From Moraxella bovoculi 237 (GTDB taxonomy: Bacteria > Pseudomonadota > Gammaproteobacteria > Pseudomonadales > Moraxellaceae): a stretch of 34,747 nt of DNA. Each line of letters begins with the position of its first letter. Within the stretch, counting starts at the first letter, position 1. Below, piece by piece: positions 18,831 to 26,751 of the stretch. The notes below the pieces were generated by a model. That model ran no database searches. It was given only the letters and a program-made list of their open reading frames with translations, and was not told the DNA's origin. Where the stretch lies: contig NZ_AOMT01000019.1 of assembly GCF_000696305.2 (NCBI RefSeq), forward strand, positions 1 to 34,747, in the 5' to 3' direction. The translations under genes were made by a program, and so were the position numbers.

Positions 18831-18865
18831 ACTAAAAAGCTTGTCGTTGCGACAAGCTTTTTAGT
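18831..18865. terminator. Bidirectional terminator between pepD and the DLH gene
   Basis: A perfect 16-bp inverted repeat (18831-18846 with 18850-18865, core AAAAAGCTTGTCG) has a 3-base loop, with A runs on one side and T runs on the other. It can end transcription of both convergent genes. Confidence 0.92.
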
Positions 18866-18871
18866 TAGAGG

Positions 18872-19591
18872 TTATACATATTCATTCATGAATGACAGCA
18901 TCTTATCCCAGCTGGCTTTGGCGGCATGTTCGTTATAGCCTAGATCGATGCCGTTATTGGCTGCTCGCTTGTCCGCCAATGGATTGGTAAAGCCGTGCTT
19001 GGCGTCGTCATAGACATCAATCTGATAGTCAACATTAGCGTGATCAAGTTCGGTTTTTAAGCCATCAATGGCGCTCATGGGAATCATGCTGTCAGCACCG
19101 CCATGTGCCACCAGCACCTTTGCCCCAAAAGACGCATCAGCAGGCTGGATGGGCGTTGGGTTGCCGTGGAAAGTGGCGACGGCTTTTAAGGGGATGCCTG
19201 TGCGTGCCATATCAAGGGCAAGCTTACCCCCAAAGCAATAGCCCACCGCGCCAATGCGTGCGCCATCCACTTCATCTAACGCGATAAAATCTTCATAAAT
19301 GCGGCGACATCTGTCCATGAGTTCGCTCGGGTTATTAAGAACGGCGCTCATCCATTCATTGGCTTGTGCAGCATCGGTGGTTAGCTTGCCTTCCCCATAA
19401 ACATCCAAGACGACCGCGGCAAAGCCTGCCTTGGCGAGGTCTTTTGCGACAGTTGTTGGATGGGTATCTTCTGCGCCCCACCATTCAGGTGCGACGATGA
19501 TACCTCGAGCAGGCGCGGTGTTAGGCAGACAGACGTGGCTTAATAGGCGAGTGCCATCAGCGGCGATGGTGGTTAGGGTCTGGGTGGTCAT
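18872..19591 (-). CDS. Dienelactone hydrolase family protein
   Basis: The 239-residue alpha/beta hydrolase has the dienelactone hydrolase triad: C119 in GYCFGG, D167 in GGADSM and H199 in KHGFTNP. E36 in APEWWG corresponds to the glutamate that interacts with the nucleophile in the Pseudomonas enzyme. Dienelactone hydrolase converts cis-dienelactone to maleylacetate in chlorocatechol breakdown. Nothing nearby belongs to aromatic degradation, so a general carboxylesterase role is more likely. A strong AAGGAG stands 6 bases before the ATG. It is divergent from the ycgN-like gene. Confidence 0.9.
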   Translation of the reverse strand: MTTQTLTTIAADGTRLLSHVCLPNTAPARGIIVAPEWWGAEDTHPTTVAKDLAKAGFAAVVLDVYGEGKLTTDAAQANEWMSAVLNNPSELMDRCRRIYEDFIALDEVDGARIGAVGYCFGGKLALDMARTGIPLKAVATFHGNPTPIQPADASFGAKVLVAHGGADSMIPMSAIDGLKTELDHANVDYQIDVYDDAKHGFTNPLADKRAANNGIDLGYNEHAAKASWDKMLSFMNEYV

Positions 19592-19700
19592 AGGTCACTC
19601 CTTGTTAATTAAAATCATTAAAAAACTATCACTATCGTTAGACTAGCAGGATTTTTGGGCTTTGACAATGGGGTTTGGGCTTAAATTTATGGTGCTTTTT

Positions 19701-19709
19701 TGTTACAAT
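19701..19709 (+). promoter_or_regulatory. Extended -10 promoter of the ycgN-like gene
   Basis: TGTTACAAT (TG at 19701-19702, TACAAT at 19704-19709) lies 27 bases before the ATG. A TTGACA occurs at 19662-19667 but is too far away (36 bases) to act as its -35. Confidence 0.45.
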
Positions 19710-19735
19710 GATCGAAATTTTAATAAGCTAACATA

Positions 19736-20215
19736 ATGAGAGAATCAGCAGAACAACCAAGCCAATTGCGAGAGCGTTTCTGGGAAAAATACCCACTAAG
19801 TGAGCTCAATGACAGCGAGTGGGAGGCGCTTTGTGATGGGTGTGGGGTGTGCTGTTTGGTGAAGTTCTTGGACGATGACGATCCAAGATTTACCGAATAT
19901 ACCGACGTGGCATGTTGTCTCTTGGACTGTTCGACGGGGCATTGTGCTGATTATGCCAATCGTAAGTCTTATGTGCCTGATTGCATTCGCCTTACGTATG
20001 AGATGGTGTCTGGCATGATGTGGCTGCCAAGGCACTGCGCTTATAAGCGACTGCATCTAGGGCAGGGCTTGCCACATTGGCACTATCTGATCTCAGGGCA
20101 GGCGCGACATGAGCAGGCGATGGATAAATTCGGCGTGCGTGGCCGCTGTTATTCTGAGCTTGATTTTGATGATGACGAGATAGAAGAGCGCATCATCAGA
20201 TGGGTGAAGATTTAG
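19736..20215 (+). CDS. ycgN: YcgN-type (UPF0260) cysteine-cluster protein
   Basis: The 159-residue product has the N-terminal cysteine cluster CDGCGVCC (C33, C36, C39, C40) and further conserved cysteines in DVACCLLDCSTGHCADY, VPDCIRLT and PRHCAYKRL, followed by LPHWHYLISG. This pattern matches the UPF0260/YcgN family, which belongs to a wider group of predicted zinc- or iron-binding proteins. No biochemical role is established for it. The gene stands alone between divergent and co-directional neighbours that suggest no partner. The start is the first ATG; the ribosome binding site is weak. Confidence 0.88.
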   Translation: MRESAEQPSQLRERFWEKYPLSELNDSEWEALCDGCGVCCLVKFLDDDDPRFTEYTDVACCLLDCSTGHCADYANRKSYVPDCIRLTYEMVSGMMWLPRHCAYKRLHLGQGLPHWHYLISGQARHEQAMDKFGVRGRCYSELDFDDDEIEERIIRWVKI

Positions 20216-20329
20216 CGACTTATAAGCCTGTTCAGATGTTTTGATGGTTTGTTGTGTTTCTTGGTGGCGTGGAGGCGTAGCAATCAAAAATCCACCACTT
20301 TGAGCATATCAGCAGTAACCAAATAGCGC

Positions 20330-20357
20330 TTGAATAATCCTGTCAAATCCGTTAAAT
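20330..20357 (+). promoter_or_regulatory. Possible corC promoter
   Basis: TTGAAT (20330-20335), a 16-base spacer and TTAAAT (20352-20357) lie 39 bases before the corC ATG. The -10 is imperfect. Confidence 0.35.
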
Positions 20358-20396
20358 TAACCAAAAATTTCCCACAATAGAGGTTGAAGTCTTCTT

Positions 20397-21263
20397 ATGT
20401 CAGACGACAGTCATTCGGGTGGTTGGACGCGCGGCTTAAAACGTTGGCTGTCCGCCGCCCCTGAAACTCGCGATGATTTGTTAAAATTGGTTCAAGATTC
20501 GCGCCAATTCCTAGAGCCAGACACGGTCGATATGTTAGAAGGTGTGCTGGATCTACCTGCCACCCAAGTGCGTGAGATTATGACGCCGCGCCCACAGCTT
20601 GCTGCCATCAGTAGTGATGCTGACATCTCAGACATTTTGGCGGTATTGCTTGAGACTGAGCATTCTCGTTATCCTGTGTTTGACAGTCATGATGATAATG
20701 CGATTTTGGGTATTTTACTTGCCAAAGATTTGATTCCGATTTTGGCGAGTCGCGCTGAAGGCATTGATCACCCATTTTTCTCAAAAGACATCGTCAGAAA
20801 GCCGCTATACATTAACGAAACCGCACGCTCTGACACACTGCTTCGCCTACTACAAAAGGCGCAAGTGCACATGGCGGTGGTGCTCGATGAATTTGGGTCG
20901 GTCTCTGGCATCGTCACGATGGAGGATCTGCTAGAGGAGATCGTGGGCGACATCGTTGATGAGCATGATGACATCGATGAAGACAGCGATATTAATAACA
21001 TCGTACCACATCCCACCAAAGATGGCGTCTGGCTCGTGCAGGCATCGACATTGATCAGTGATTTTAATGACATTCTGGGGTCGAATTTCGATGATGCAGA
21101 TGTCGATACCATGGGCGGATTGGTCATGCAGGCACTGGGCTCGGTAAGCCACCTAGAGGGCGAGACGGTGCGGATTAATGATTGGCAGATTGTCATTGTA
21201 GATGTCGAAGGGCGTTACATTCATCTGCTTGAGATGACGCTAAACCCAAATAGTACAATCTAA
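20397..21263 (+). CDS. corC: CorC/HlyC-family CBS-domain protein
   Basis: The 288-residue product (292 in E. coli YbeX/CorC) contains two CBS motifs at roughly 60-185 (VREIMTPRPQL, RYPVFD, AVVLDEFGSVSGIVTMEDLLEEIVGDI). The C-terminal CorC_HlyC domain (about 205-285) includes DADVDTMGGLV. It has no membrane segments, so it is cytosolic. E. coli CorC was linked to magnesium/cobalt efflux and YbeX more recently to ribosome-related stress. CBS pairs usually bind adenine nucleotides, but the exact function is unsettled. It sits directly upstream of lnt, a conserved pairing in proteobacteria that supports the orthology. A weak terminator separates the two genes. Confidence 0.93.
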   Translation: MSDDSHSGGWTRGLKRWLSAAPETRDDLLKLVQDSRQFLEPDTVDMLEGVLDLPATQVREIMTPRPQLAAISSDADISDILAVLLETEHSRYPVFDSHDDNAILGILLAKDLIPILASRAEGIDHPFFSKDIVRKPLYINETARSDTLLRLLQKAQVHMAVVLDEFGSVSGIVTMEDLLEEIVGDIVDEHDDIDEDSDINNIVPHPTKDGVWLVQASTLISDFNDILGSNFDDADVDTMGGLVMQALGSVSHLEGETVRINDWQIVIVDVEGRYIHLLEMTLNPNSTI

Positions 21264-21284
21264 AAGATTGGATTGAGTGAATAT

Positions 21285-21314
21285 ACCAATAAGGCTTAGG
21301 TCTTATTGGTTCTT
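21285..21314 (+). terminator. Weak terminator between corC and lnt
   Basis: ACCAATAAG (21285-21293) pairs with CTTATTGGT (21302-21310) around an 8-base loop, followed by TCTTTATT. The tail is an imperfect T tract, so termination may be partial. Confidence 0.55.
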
Positions 21315-21346
21315 TATTGTAATTCGTCGCCAAATCTTTCAAATTC

Positions 21347-21355
21347 TGCTAAAAT
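21347..21355 (+). promoter_or_regulatory. Extended -10 promoter of lnt
   Basis: TGCTAAAAT (TG at 21347-21348, TAAAAT at 21350-21355) lies 32 bases before the lnt ATG and is identical to the pepD element. A -35 is not evident. Confidence 0.45.
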
Positions 21356-21387
21356 AATGGGTTAATTTAGCTATATTTAATCACGCC

Positions 21388-22992
21388 ATGACCACCAAAC
21401 CTATTTATCATCCCAACATCCCAACCAATACTCGTAGTAATGCTAAGAGCATTCGTCTGCCCATAGGAATCAAGCTCATCATCGCACTCGTCGCTGGTCT
21501 TGGGTTTAGCTTTGCGTTAGCGCCTTATTATCTGTGGCCTTTGGCGCTGTTCTCGGTGATGGCATTGTATGCGCTACTTGTGGGTGAAGATAGCGGTCGC
21601 CGCGGCTTTTGGATTGGCTGGGTGTATGGGTTTGGTACGTGGGTAATTGGTGCTTTTTGGCTTTATAATTCAATACATGAATATGGCGCGATACCTTCAT
21701 GGCTTGCCTATATAATGATTGGTGTGATGGCGATTATCATGGGGCTTTTTCATGCGTTTTTTGCATGGGGCTTTGTGCGTTTCTTGGGTCGTCAGCCATT
21801 GGCATTTGCCTCGTTCTGGGTGATTCAAGAATGGCTAAAAACTTGGCTACTGTCGGGATTTCCTTGGTTGTTTGTAGGCTATGCATTCACCGAACAGACT
21901 TGGATGAACGGACTTGCCCCAGTCTTGGGGGTGTTTGGCATAAGTTTCGTGGCGGTGCTGTTTGCCGCATCGGTGGTTGAGCTGTTCCGCCATAAAGTTG
22001 CCTTTATCGGGCTAAGCGCGCTGACTTTGGCTGTGTCTTTTGGGTTGAGCCTTGTGGATTGGGTGAAACCATCGGGTGAGAAGCTGTCTGTCTCTTTGGT
22101 GCAGGGCAATATCCCACAAGACATGAAGTGGCTTACTGAATACCGTGTGCGCACACTTGAGATCTATGAAGATCTGTCTAAGAGTGAATGGGGGCGGGAT
22201 GTTGTCATCTGGCCAGAAGCTGCGATCCCGATGTTCCATGATGAAGCCGAGCCATTCATCGCAGGCATGATTAATCGCGCTCGTAACAACGACTCAACTT
22301 GGGTGACAGGACTTATCTATCGCGACCTTAAGAATTACGATGAGAATCGCCACGCCTACCCACCAATTTATAACAGCGTGGCGGTGCTTGGCGAGACACA
22401 AGCGCTTTATAAGAAGCAGCGTCTTGTACCATTTGGTGAATATGTGCCGTTCGAAGGGTTGTTTAACTTGCTGCCTGATTTGGCGAACATGCAGGGTGCG
22501 ATGAGCATCAGTCGTGGTTCAAGCAATCAAGCACCATTTACCATCAAAGGTCAAAACGTTGGTGCTGCCATCTGCTACGAGGTGGCATATCCTAAGACCA
22601 CCCGTCATAATGCTAAGAATACCGATTTTCTCATGACGATCTCTAATGATGCGTGGTTCGGCAGTTCGGCAGGTCCTTGGCAGCATCTGCAGATGGTTCA
22701 GATGCGAAGCCTTGAGACGGGGCGTTATTTTGTGCGTGCAACGAACACAGGTGTGACCGCCATCATCAACCAAAAAGGTCAAATCGTCAATCAAGCACCA
22801 CAGTTCGAGCGTACGGTATTACGCGGTGAAGTTGAATCGATGTCGGGCGTGACGCCATTTGTAAGATTCGGCAGCTATCCGATTTTGGTGTTGAGCGCGC
22901 TGCTGATTTTGCTGAGTTTCGTGGCCAAATACGGCAAATCAAAAACCAGCAGAACCCAAAAATACTACACTGGTAAGGGCGTTCGTGATTAA
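21388..22992 (+). CDS. lnt: Apolipoprotein N-acyltransferase
   Basis: Lnt adds the third acyl chain to the N-terminal cysteine of apolipoproteins at the periplasmic face of the inner membrane, the last step of lipoprotein maturation in Gram-negative bacteria. The 534-residue product (512 in E. coli) has about six hydrophobic segments in the first 210 residues, then a nitrilase-like domain. The catalytic triad is E277 (WPEAAIP), K343 (YKKQRLVPFGEYVPF) and C396 (GAAICYEVAYP), and a last transmembrane segment lies near the C-terminus (about 493-512). The first 30 residues are hydrophilic and basic. There is no obvious ribosome binding site at the ATG. Adjacent to corC, as usual. Confidence 0.96.
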   Translation: MTTKPIYHPNIPTNTRSNAKSIRLPIGIKLIIALVAGLGFSFALAPYYLWPLALFSVMALYALLVGEDSGRRGFWIGWVYGFGTWVIGAFWLYNSIHEYGAIPSWLAYIMIGVMAIIMGLFHAFFAWGFVRFLGRQPLAFASFWVIQEWLKTWLLSGFPWLFVGYAFTEQTWMNGLAPVLGVFGISFVAVLFAASVVELFRHKVAFIGLSALTLAVSFGLSLVDWVKPSGEKLSVSLVQGNIPQDMKWLTEYRVRTLEIYEDLSKSEWGRDVVIWPEAAIPMFHDEAEPFIAGMINRARNNDSTWVTGLIYRDLKNYDENRHAYPPIYNSVAVLGETQALYKKQRLVPFGEYVPFEGLFNLLPDLANMQGAMSISRGSSNQAPFTIKGQNVGAAICYEVAYPKTTRHNAKNTDFLMTISNDAWFGSSAGPWQHLQMVQMRSLETGRYFVRATNTGVTAIINQKGQIVNQAPQFERTVLRGEVESMSGVTPFVRFGSYPILVLSALLILLSFVAKYGKSKTSRTQKYYTGKGVRD

Positions 22993-23073
22993 AAATTGAT
23001 GAATTTTACCCAAATTTTGTGTAATAATTCCTTAATCGACCAAAGGAATTGTACAAAATCGCAAAATTTGGTA

Positions 23074-23079
23074 TATAAT
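23074..23079 (+). promoter_or_regulatory. -10 element before the one-helix protein gene
   Basis: A consensus TATAAT lies 58 bases before the ATG at 23138. The nearest -35-like sequence TTGTAC (23049-23054) has a long 19-base spacer, so promoter strength is uncertain. Confidence 0.4.
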
Positions 23080-23137
23080 AGGGTAAATTTATCTCATTTT
23101 GTATTTACAATTAACCCATCTTAATGACAGGTGATTT

Positions 23138-23527
23138 ATGGCACATGATGCATCAAATAATAACCCAACCAAAGAGACGCTAACAGCATTGGTTGGTATT
23201 GTTCTTTTACTTGTAATGATTGCGGCGATCGGTATTTTTGCTTGGTTACGTCCAGCAGGCGAGCATCAGCCAAAAGCACCAACAGCTGAAGAAGCTGCTG
23301 CAGAAGCTAGCACAGACTCTGTTGAAGCACCAGCAACGCAAGCCAGCGATGCTGCAGTGGCTGAAGCTCAAGACAAGCTAGACCAAACACCAGAAAACGC
23401 GCAAGCGCCAACTCAAGCAACCGCGACTGCTGAGACACCTGCTGCACCATCTGCACCGAGCGACACAACCAATGCCGCGCCTGCACCCCAATCAGCTGAA
23501 GATAAAGAAGCAGCGAAAACTGAATAA
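23138..23527 (+). CDS. Unrecognised one-helix protein with Ala/Pro/Gln-rich tail
   Basis: I do not recognise this 129-residue protein. Residues 1-15 are polar, residues about 16-38 form one strongly hydrophobic helix (TALVGIVLLLVMIAAIGIFAW), and the remaining 90 residues are low-complexity and acidic, rich in Ala, Pro, Thr, Gln and Glu. This looks like a membrane-anchored, disordered domain. There is no lipobox cysteine. Flanking positive charges do not settle the orientation. The gene has its own -10 element and a shared downstream terminator. Composition and codon pattern look like a real gene, but the repeats of Ala/Pro codons make homology hard to judge. Confidence 0.7.
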   Translation: MAHDASNNNPTKETLTALVGIVLLLVMIAAIGIFAWLRPAGEHQPKAPTAEEAAAEASTDSVEAPATQASDAAVAEAQDKLDQTPENAQAPTQATATAETPAAPSAPSDTTNAAPAPQSAEDKEAAKTE

Positions 23528-23541
23528 ATTCAGACGTCATT

Positions 23542-23575
23542 ATAAAACCCTTGCAACTGCTAAGGGTTTTATTTT
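23542..23575. terminator. Bidirectional terminator between the one-helix gene and sotB
   Basis: ATAAAACCCTT (23542-23552) and AAGGGTTTTAT (23562-23572) form a perfect 11-bp stem with a 9-base loop and T runs on either strand, ending 6 bases before the stop codon of the convergent transporter gene. Confidence 0.88.
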
Positions 23576-23580
23576 GGGTG

Positions 23581-24747
23581 TTATGCCAAGCGTCGTGTGT
23601 ACGCCCATGCAGCCAGCATCGCAAGAAGTGCGACTGCCGCGCCAACGTGTCCAATGTGAATCAAGCTCATCTGTGCGATGACAATGCCTCCAAGCAACGC
23701 ACCGCCGCCAATGCCGATATTAAATATCCCTGAGAATATACTCATGGCAACGTCTGTGGCTTTTGGCGCGAGGCGCAGCACCTGTATCTGTAGCACCAGA
23801 CTGATGGTGGTCGCACCAATGCCCCACAAGAAGGCATTAATAACCCAAAGCGCCGACATGTCAGAAAACAAGAATAATGTGCTAAGTCCCAAGGCGATCG
23901 CCATCATGGCAAGCCATAAAAACGATCTTTCCATACGTTCATAATAACGACCAAAGAGTATGCTTGCCACAATGCCTGCAAGCCCAAACATTAGCAATAT
24001 CCAAGTTGCAAAGTTCGCCGAGAAATTCACCACGTTTAACATGAATGGCTCAATATAGCTATAAGCAGTAAAATGCGCGGTCACGATGAGTATTATCATC
24101 AGATACACTAATAATAGCGGTGTGTTTTTTAGGATGTCGGGCAGGCTTTTGATGTTGCCGACATTACGACTGGGTAGATTTGGCAGGATTTTCCACAAGA
24201 TCACAAGGCAAATCAATGCCAATACACCAATGAGTGCAAAGCTTGCTCGCCAGCCTAGATACTGACCCACCAATCGCCCGATCGGCAAGCCCAGCACGGC
24301 AGCAAGTGCCGAACCTGTGGCAAGCAGACCTAATGCTTTGGTGCGTTTGTCCTTGGCAGCAAGACGCACGACGAGGCTTGCGGTAATCGACCAAAAGATC
24401 GCATGAGCTAAGGCTACGCCTGTACGCGCGATGAGCAAAACGCCAAAGCTAGTCGCCACCGCCGATAAAATATGACTTGCCACGAACAGTGTGAAGACGC
24501 CAACTAGCAATCGCTTTCGCTCGATTTTGGCGGTCGCAAGCATGAGTGGCAGTGAGACGAGTGCGACGATCCAGGCATAGACGGTCATCATGATGCCTAC
24601 TTTATCGACAGGCATGCTAAAGCTTGTGCCGATGTCTGAGAGTAGGGCGATGGGAATGTATTCTGTCGTATTAAAAATGAATGCTGCAAAGGCAAGAAGC
24701 ATCACTCGATAAGTGCGTAAGCGGTCGATCTGGGTGGTGGTAAGCAT
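23581..24747 (-). CDS. sotB: MFS efflux transporter, SotB-like
   Basis: The 388-residue product is a 12-helix major facilitator superfamily protein of the DHA1 drug/sugar efflux group. The first helix carries FNTTEYIPIALLSDIG, very like the FNTTEFVPVGLLSDI of E. coli SotB (YdeA, 396 residues). SotB exports sugars such as arabinose and IPTG. The segment LGLPIGRLVGQYLGWRASF in helix 5 is the DHA1 motif C region typical of exporters. The natural substrate here is unknown, and AraJ or another DHA1 paralogue is possible. A run of eight C on the coding strand lies about 30 bases upstream of the ATG, near the likely transcription start. Confidence 0.85.
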   Translation of the reverse strand: MLTTTQIDRLRTYRVMLLAFAAFIFNTTEYIPIALLSDIGTSFSMPVDKVGIMMTVYAWIVALVSLPLMLATAKIERKRLLVGVFTLFVASHILSAVATSFGVLLIARTGVALAHAIFWSITASLVVRLAAKDKRTKALGLLATGSALAAVLGLPIGRLVGQYLGWRASFALIGVLALICLVILWKILPNLPSRNVGNIKSLPDILKNTPLLLVYLMIILIVTAHFTAYSYIEPFMLNVVNFSANFATWILLMFGLAGIVASILFGRYYERMERSFLWLAMMAIALGLSTLFLFSDMSALWVINAFLWGIGATTISLVLQIQVLRLAPKATDVAMSIFSGIFNIGIGGGALLGGIVIAQMSLIHIGHVGAAVALLAMLAAWAYTRRLA

Positions 24748-24776
24748 GACTGTGGCTGCTGATAAGTTTTTTTGGA

Positions 24777-24796
24777 GGGGGGGGTAAATTGTACCA
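24777..24796 (-). promoter_or_regulatory. sotB promoter with homopolymeric C8 tract at the start site
   Basis: Read on the minus strand, TGGTACAAT (24796-24788) is an extended -10. It is followed within a few bases by eight consecutive C (24784-24777), so transcription would start at or inside the tract. The ATG lies about 30 bases further on. A good -35 is not visible. Confidence 0.45.
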
Positions 24797-24912
24797 CGAT
24801 TTTTTGATAAATCGATGACGATGCTTGGTCATTAAAATCGCAATCGTGTAAAAAATAACGGATTATGATAGAATTTCAGCATTCAATCTAATGAGAGTAA
24901 TCAGGAGTATCT

Positions 24913-26709
24913 ATGGCAGTATCAGCCCAAATTCGTCGCGAACGCATCACAAAGCTTCGCGCACTCATGCAAAAAAACGGCATCGATGCCATCGTTGTGC
25001 CGTCGGCAGATCCACACATGTCTGAGTATCTGCCCAAGTACTGGCAAGGCCGAAAATGGCTGTCAGGTTTCTCAGGTTCGGTGGGTACACTGGCGATCAC
25101 ACAAGATTTTGCAGGCGTGTGGACGGACAGTCGCTATTGGGTGCAGGCACCGATGCAGCTTGCTGATACAGGCATCGAACTTCAAAAGATGGAACAGGGG
25201 CGTCCAACCTTTGGTAAGTTTTTGGTGGACAATTTACCAAATGGTGCCAAGGTTGCCATTGATGGTGCTGTGTTGTCGGTGGCAGAATTTGATAGCTTAA
25301 GCCAAACTTTTGCAGATAAGGGTATTGAGCTGGTCACGCACCTTGATTTGTTGGCGGAAGTTTGGGATGATCGCCCAAGCCTACCAACTGAGGCCATCTA
25401 TCCGCATCCAAGTGAATTTTTGGATGGTACATCAGCCGACAAGCTTGCCAAAGTACGCACCAAAATGAATGAGCTTGGCGCGGATTTTCATCTGATTTCC
25501 AGCCTTGATGATATTGCTTGGCTGACTGATTTGCGTGGTAGCGACGTGTCATTTAACCCCGTGTTTTTGTCGCATTTATTGGTTGGTAAAGACAGCGCGG
25601 TACTGTTTGTCGATGAACAAAAATTAAATGAAGATGCCAAGATTGCCTTGCAGAATGCAGGCATCGCCACGGCGGATTATTCCGCTGTTACGACAGCCTT
25701 GGCAGACATAACAGGCACGCTGTTAATCGACCCTGCTAAAGTTGCCATCAGCACCATCAAGCAAGTGCCGGGCAGTGTAACTATCGTGCGCGCGATGAAC
25801 CCAAGTACGGTGTTAAAGGCAATAAAATCGGACATCGAGCTAAACCACGTGCAAGAAGCGATGCGTCAAGATGGTGCAGCGTTGTGTCATTTCTTTAGTC
25901 GCCTTGAGCAGCGTGTGGCAGCAGGCGATGCGATTACCGAGCTGGATATTAACACCATGCTGAACGATGCACGCAGCGAGCAGCCAAACCACGTTTCGGC
26001 AAGCTTTGACACCATTGCAGGCTTTAAGGGCAATGGGGCGATTGTGCATTATAAGGCCATTAAAGATAACCACGCTCAGATTGTAGGTTCGGGGCTGTTG
26101 CTGATCGATTCTGGGGCGCAGTATTACAATGGCACCACCGACATCACACGTATGGTGGGCATTGGCGACATCAGCGATGATGAGAAGCGCGATGTCACTT
26201 ATGTCCTAAAGGCGCACATCGCATTAGCAGCCGCAGTCTATCCTGTGGGTATTCCATCATCTCAGCTGGATGTCTTGGCGCGTAATCAGCTGTGGCAGCT
26301 GGGTCTAGATTATGGACATGGCACAGGGCATGGTGTGGGTTATTTTCTAAATGTCCACGAAGGTCCGCAGGTCATCTCGCGTAATGCGCCAACATCGACA
26401 GAGCGAACCATGCAATTGGGCATGATCACCAGTAACGAACCGGGGCTATACCGTGAAGGCAAGTGGGGCGTTCGCCTTGAGAATCTGGTGGCGACCGTGC
26501 CTGCGCACAGCACCGAGTTTGGCGAATTTGCTAAGTTTGAAGATTTGACTTTGTGTCCGTTTGACACTCGTCTGCTATTGCCAGAATTATTGACCACCGA
26601 AGAAAAAAACTGGCTCAATGATTATCACAAAAAAGTACACGATGCGCTGATTGATCGTGTTGATGGCGACGCCAAAGCGTGGCTCATCGAGCGCACCCAA
26701 GCAGTATAA
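24913..26709 (+). CDS. pepP: Xaa-Pro aminopeptidase (aminopeptidase P), long form
   Basis: Aminopeptidase P removes the N-terminal residue from peptides whose second residue is proline. The 598-residue product is the long three-domain form: two creatinase-like N-terminal domains (about 1-310) and a C-terminal pita-bread M24B domain. The dimetal ligands are all present: D399 and D410 (LIDSGAQYYNGTTDIT), H473 (GHGTGHGVGYFL), E509 (TSNEPGLY) and E523 (VRLENL). E. coli PepP is shorter (441 residues); this architecture is closer to the eukaryote-like APP1 type that many bacteria carry. GGAG lies 7 bases before the ATG. It is monocistronic and divergent from sotB. Confidence 0.93.
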   Translation: MAVSAQIRRERITKLRALMQKNGIDAIVVPSADPHMSEYLPKYWQGRKWLSGFSGSVGTLAITQDFAGVWTDSRYWVQAPMQLADTGIELQKMEQGRPTFGKFLVDNLPNGAKVAIDGAVLSVAEFDSLSQTFADKGIELVTHLDLLAEVWDDRPSLPTEAIYPHPSEFLDGTSADKLAKVRTKMNELGADFHLISSLDDIAWLTDLRGSDVSFNPVFLSHLLVGKDSAVLFVDEQKLNEDAKIALQNAGIATADYSAVTTALADITGTLLIDPAKVAISTIKQVPGSVTIVRAMNPSTVLKAIKSDIELNHVQEAMRQDGAALCHFFSRLEQRVAAGDAITELDINTMLNDARSEQPNHVSASFDTIAGFKGNGAIVHYKAIKDNHAQIVGSGLLLIDSGAQYYNGTTDITRMVGIGDISDDEKRDVTYVLKAHIALAAAVYPVGIPSSQLDVLARNQLWQLGLDYGHGTGHGVGYFLNVHEGPQVISRNAPTSTERTMQLGMITSNEPGLYREGKWGVRLENLVATVPAHSTEFGEFAKFEDLTLCPFDTRLLLPELLTTEEKNWLNDYHKKVHDALIDRVDGDAKAWLIERTQAV

Positions 26710-26716
26710 CGTCAAT

Positions 26717-26748
26717 AAAAAATCCGTCCATTCTGGGCGGATTTTTTT
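26717..26748 (+). terminator. Intrinsic terminator after pepP
   Basis: A 14-bp stem (26717-26730 with 26734-26747, one G-U pair) with a TTC loop runs into seven T. It ends 3 bases before the stop codon of the convergent pabB and is A-rich on its other flank, so it could act in both directions. Confidence 0.9.
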
Positions 26749-26751
26749 GGC

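Noticed and set aside
19662-19690. TTGACA promoter upstream of the ycgN-like gene
   Set aside because: No acceptable -10 lies 16-18 bases downstream; the extended -10 at 19701-19709 fits better.
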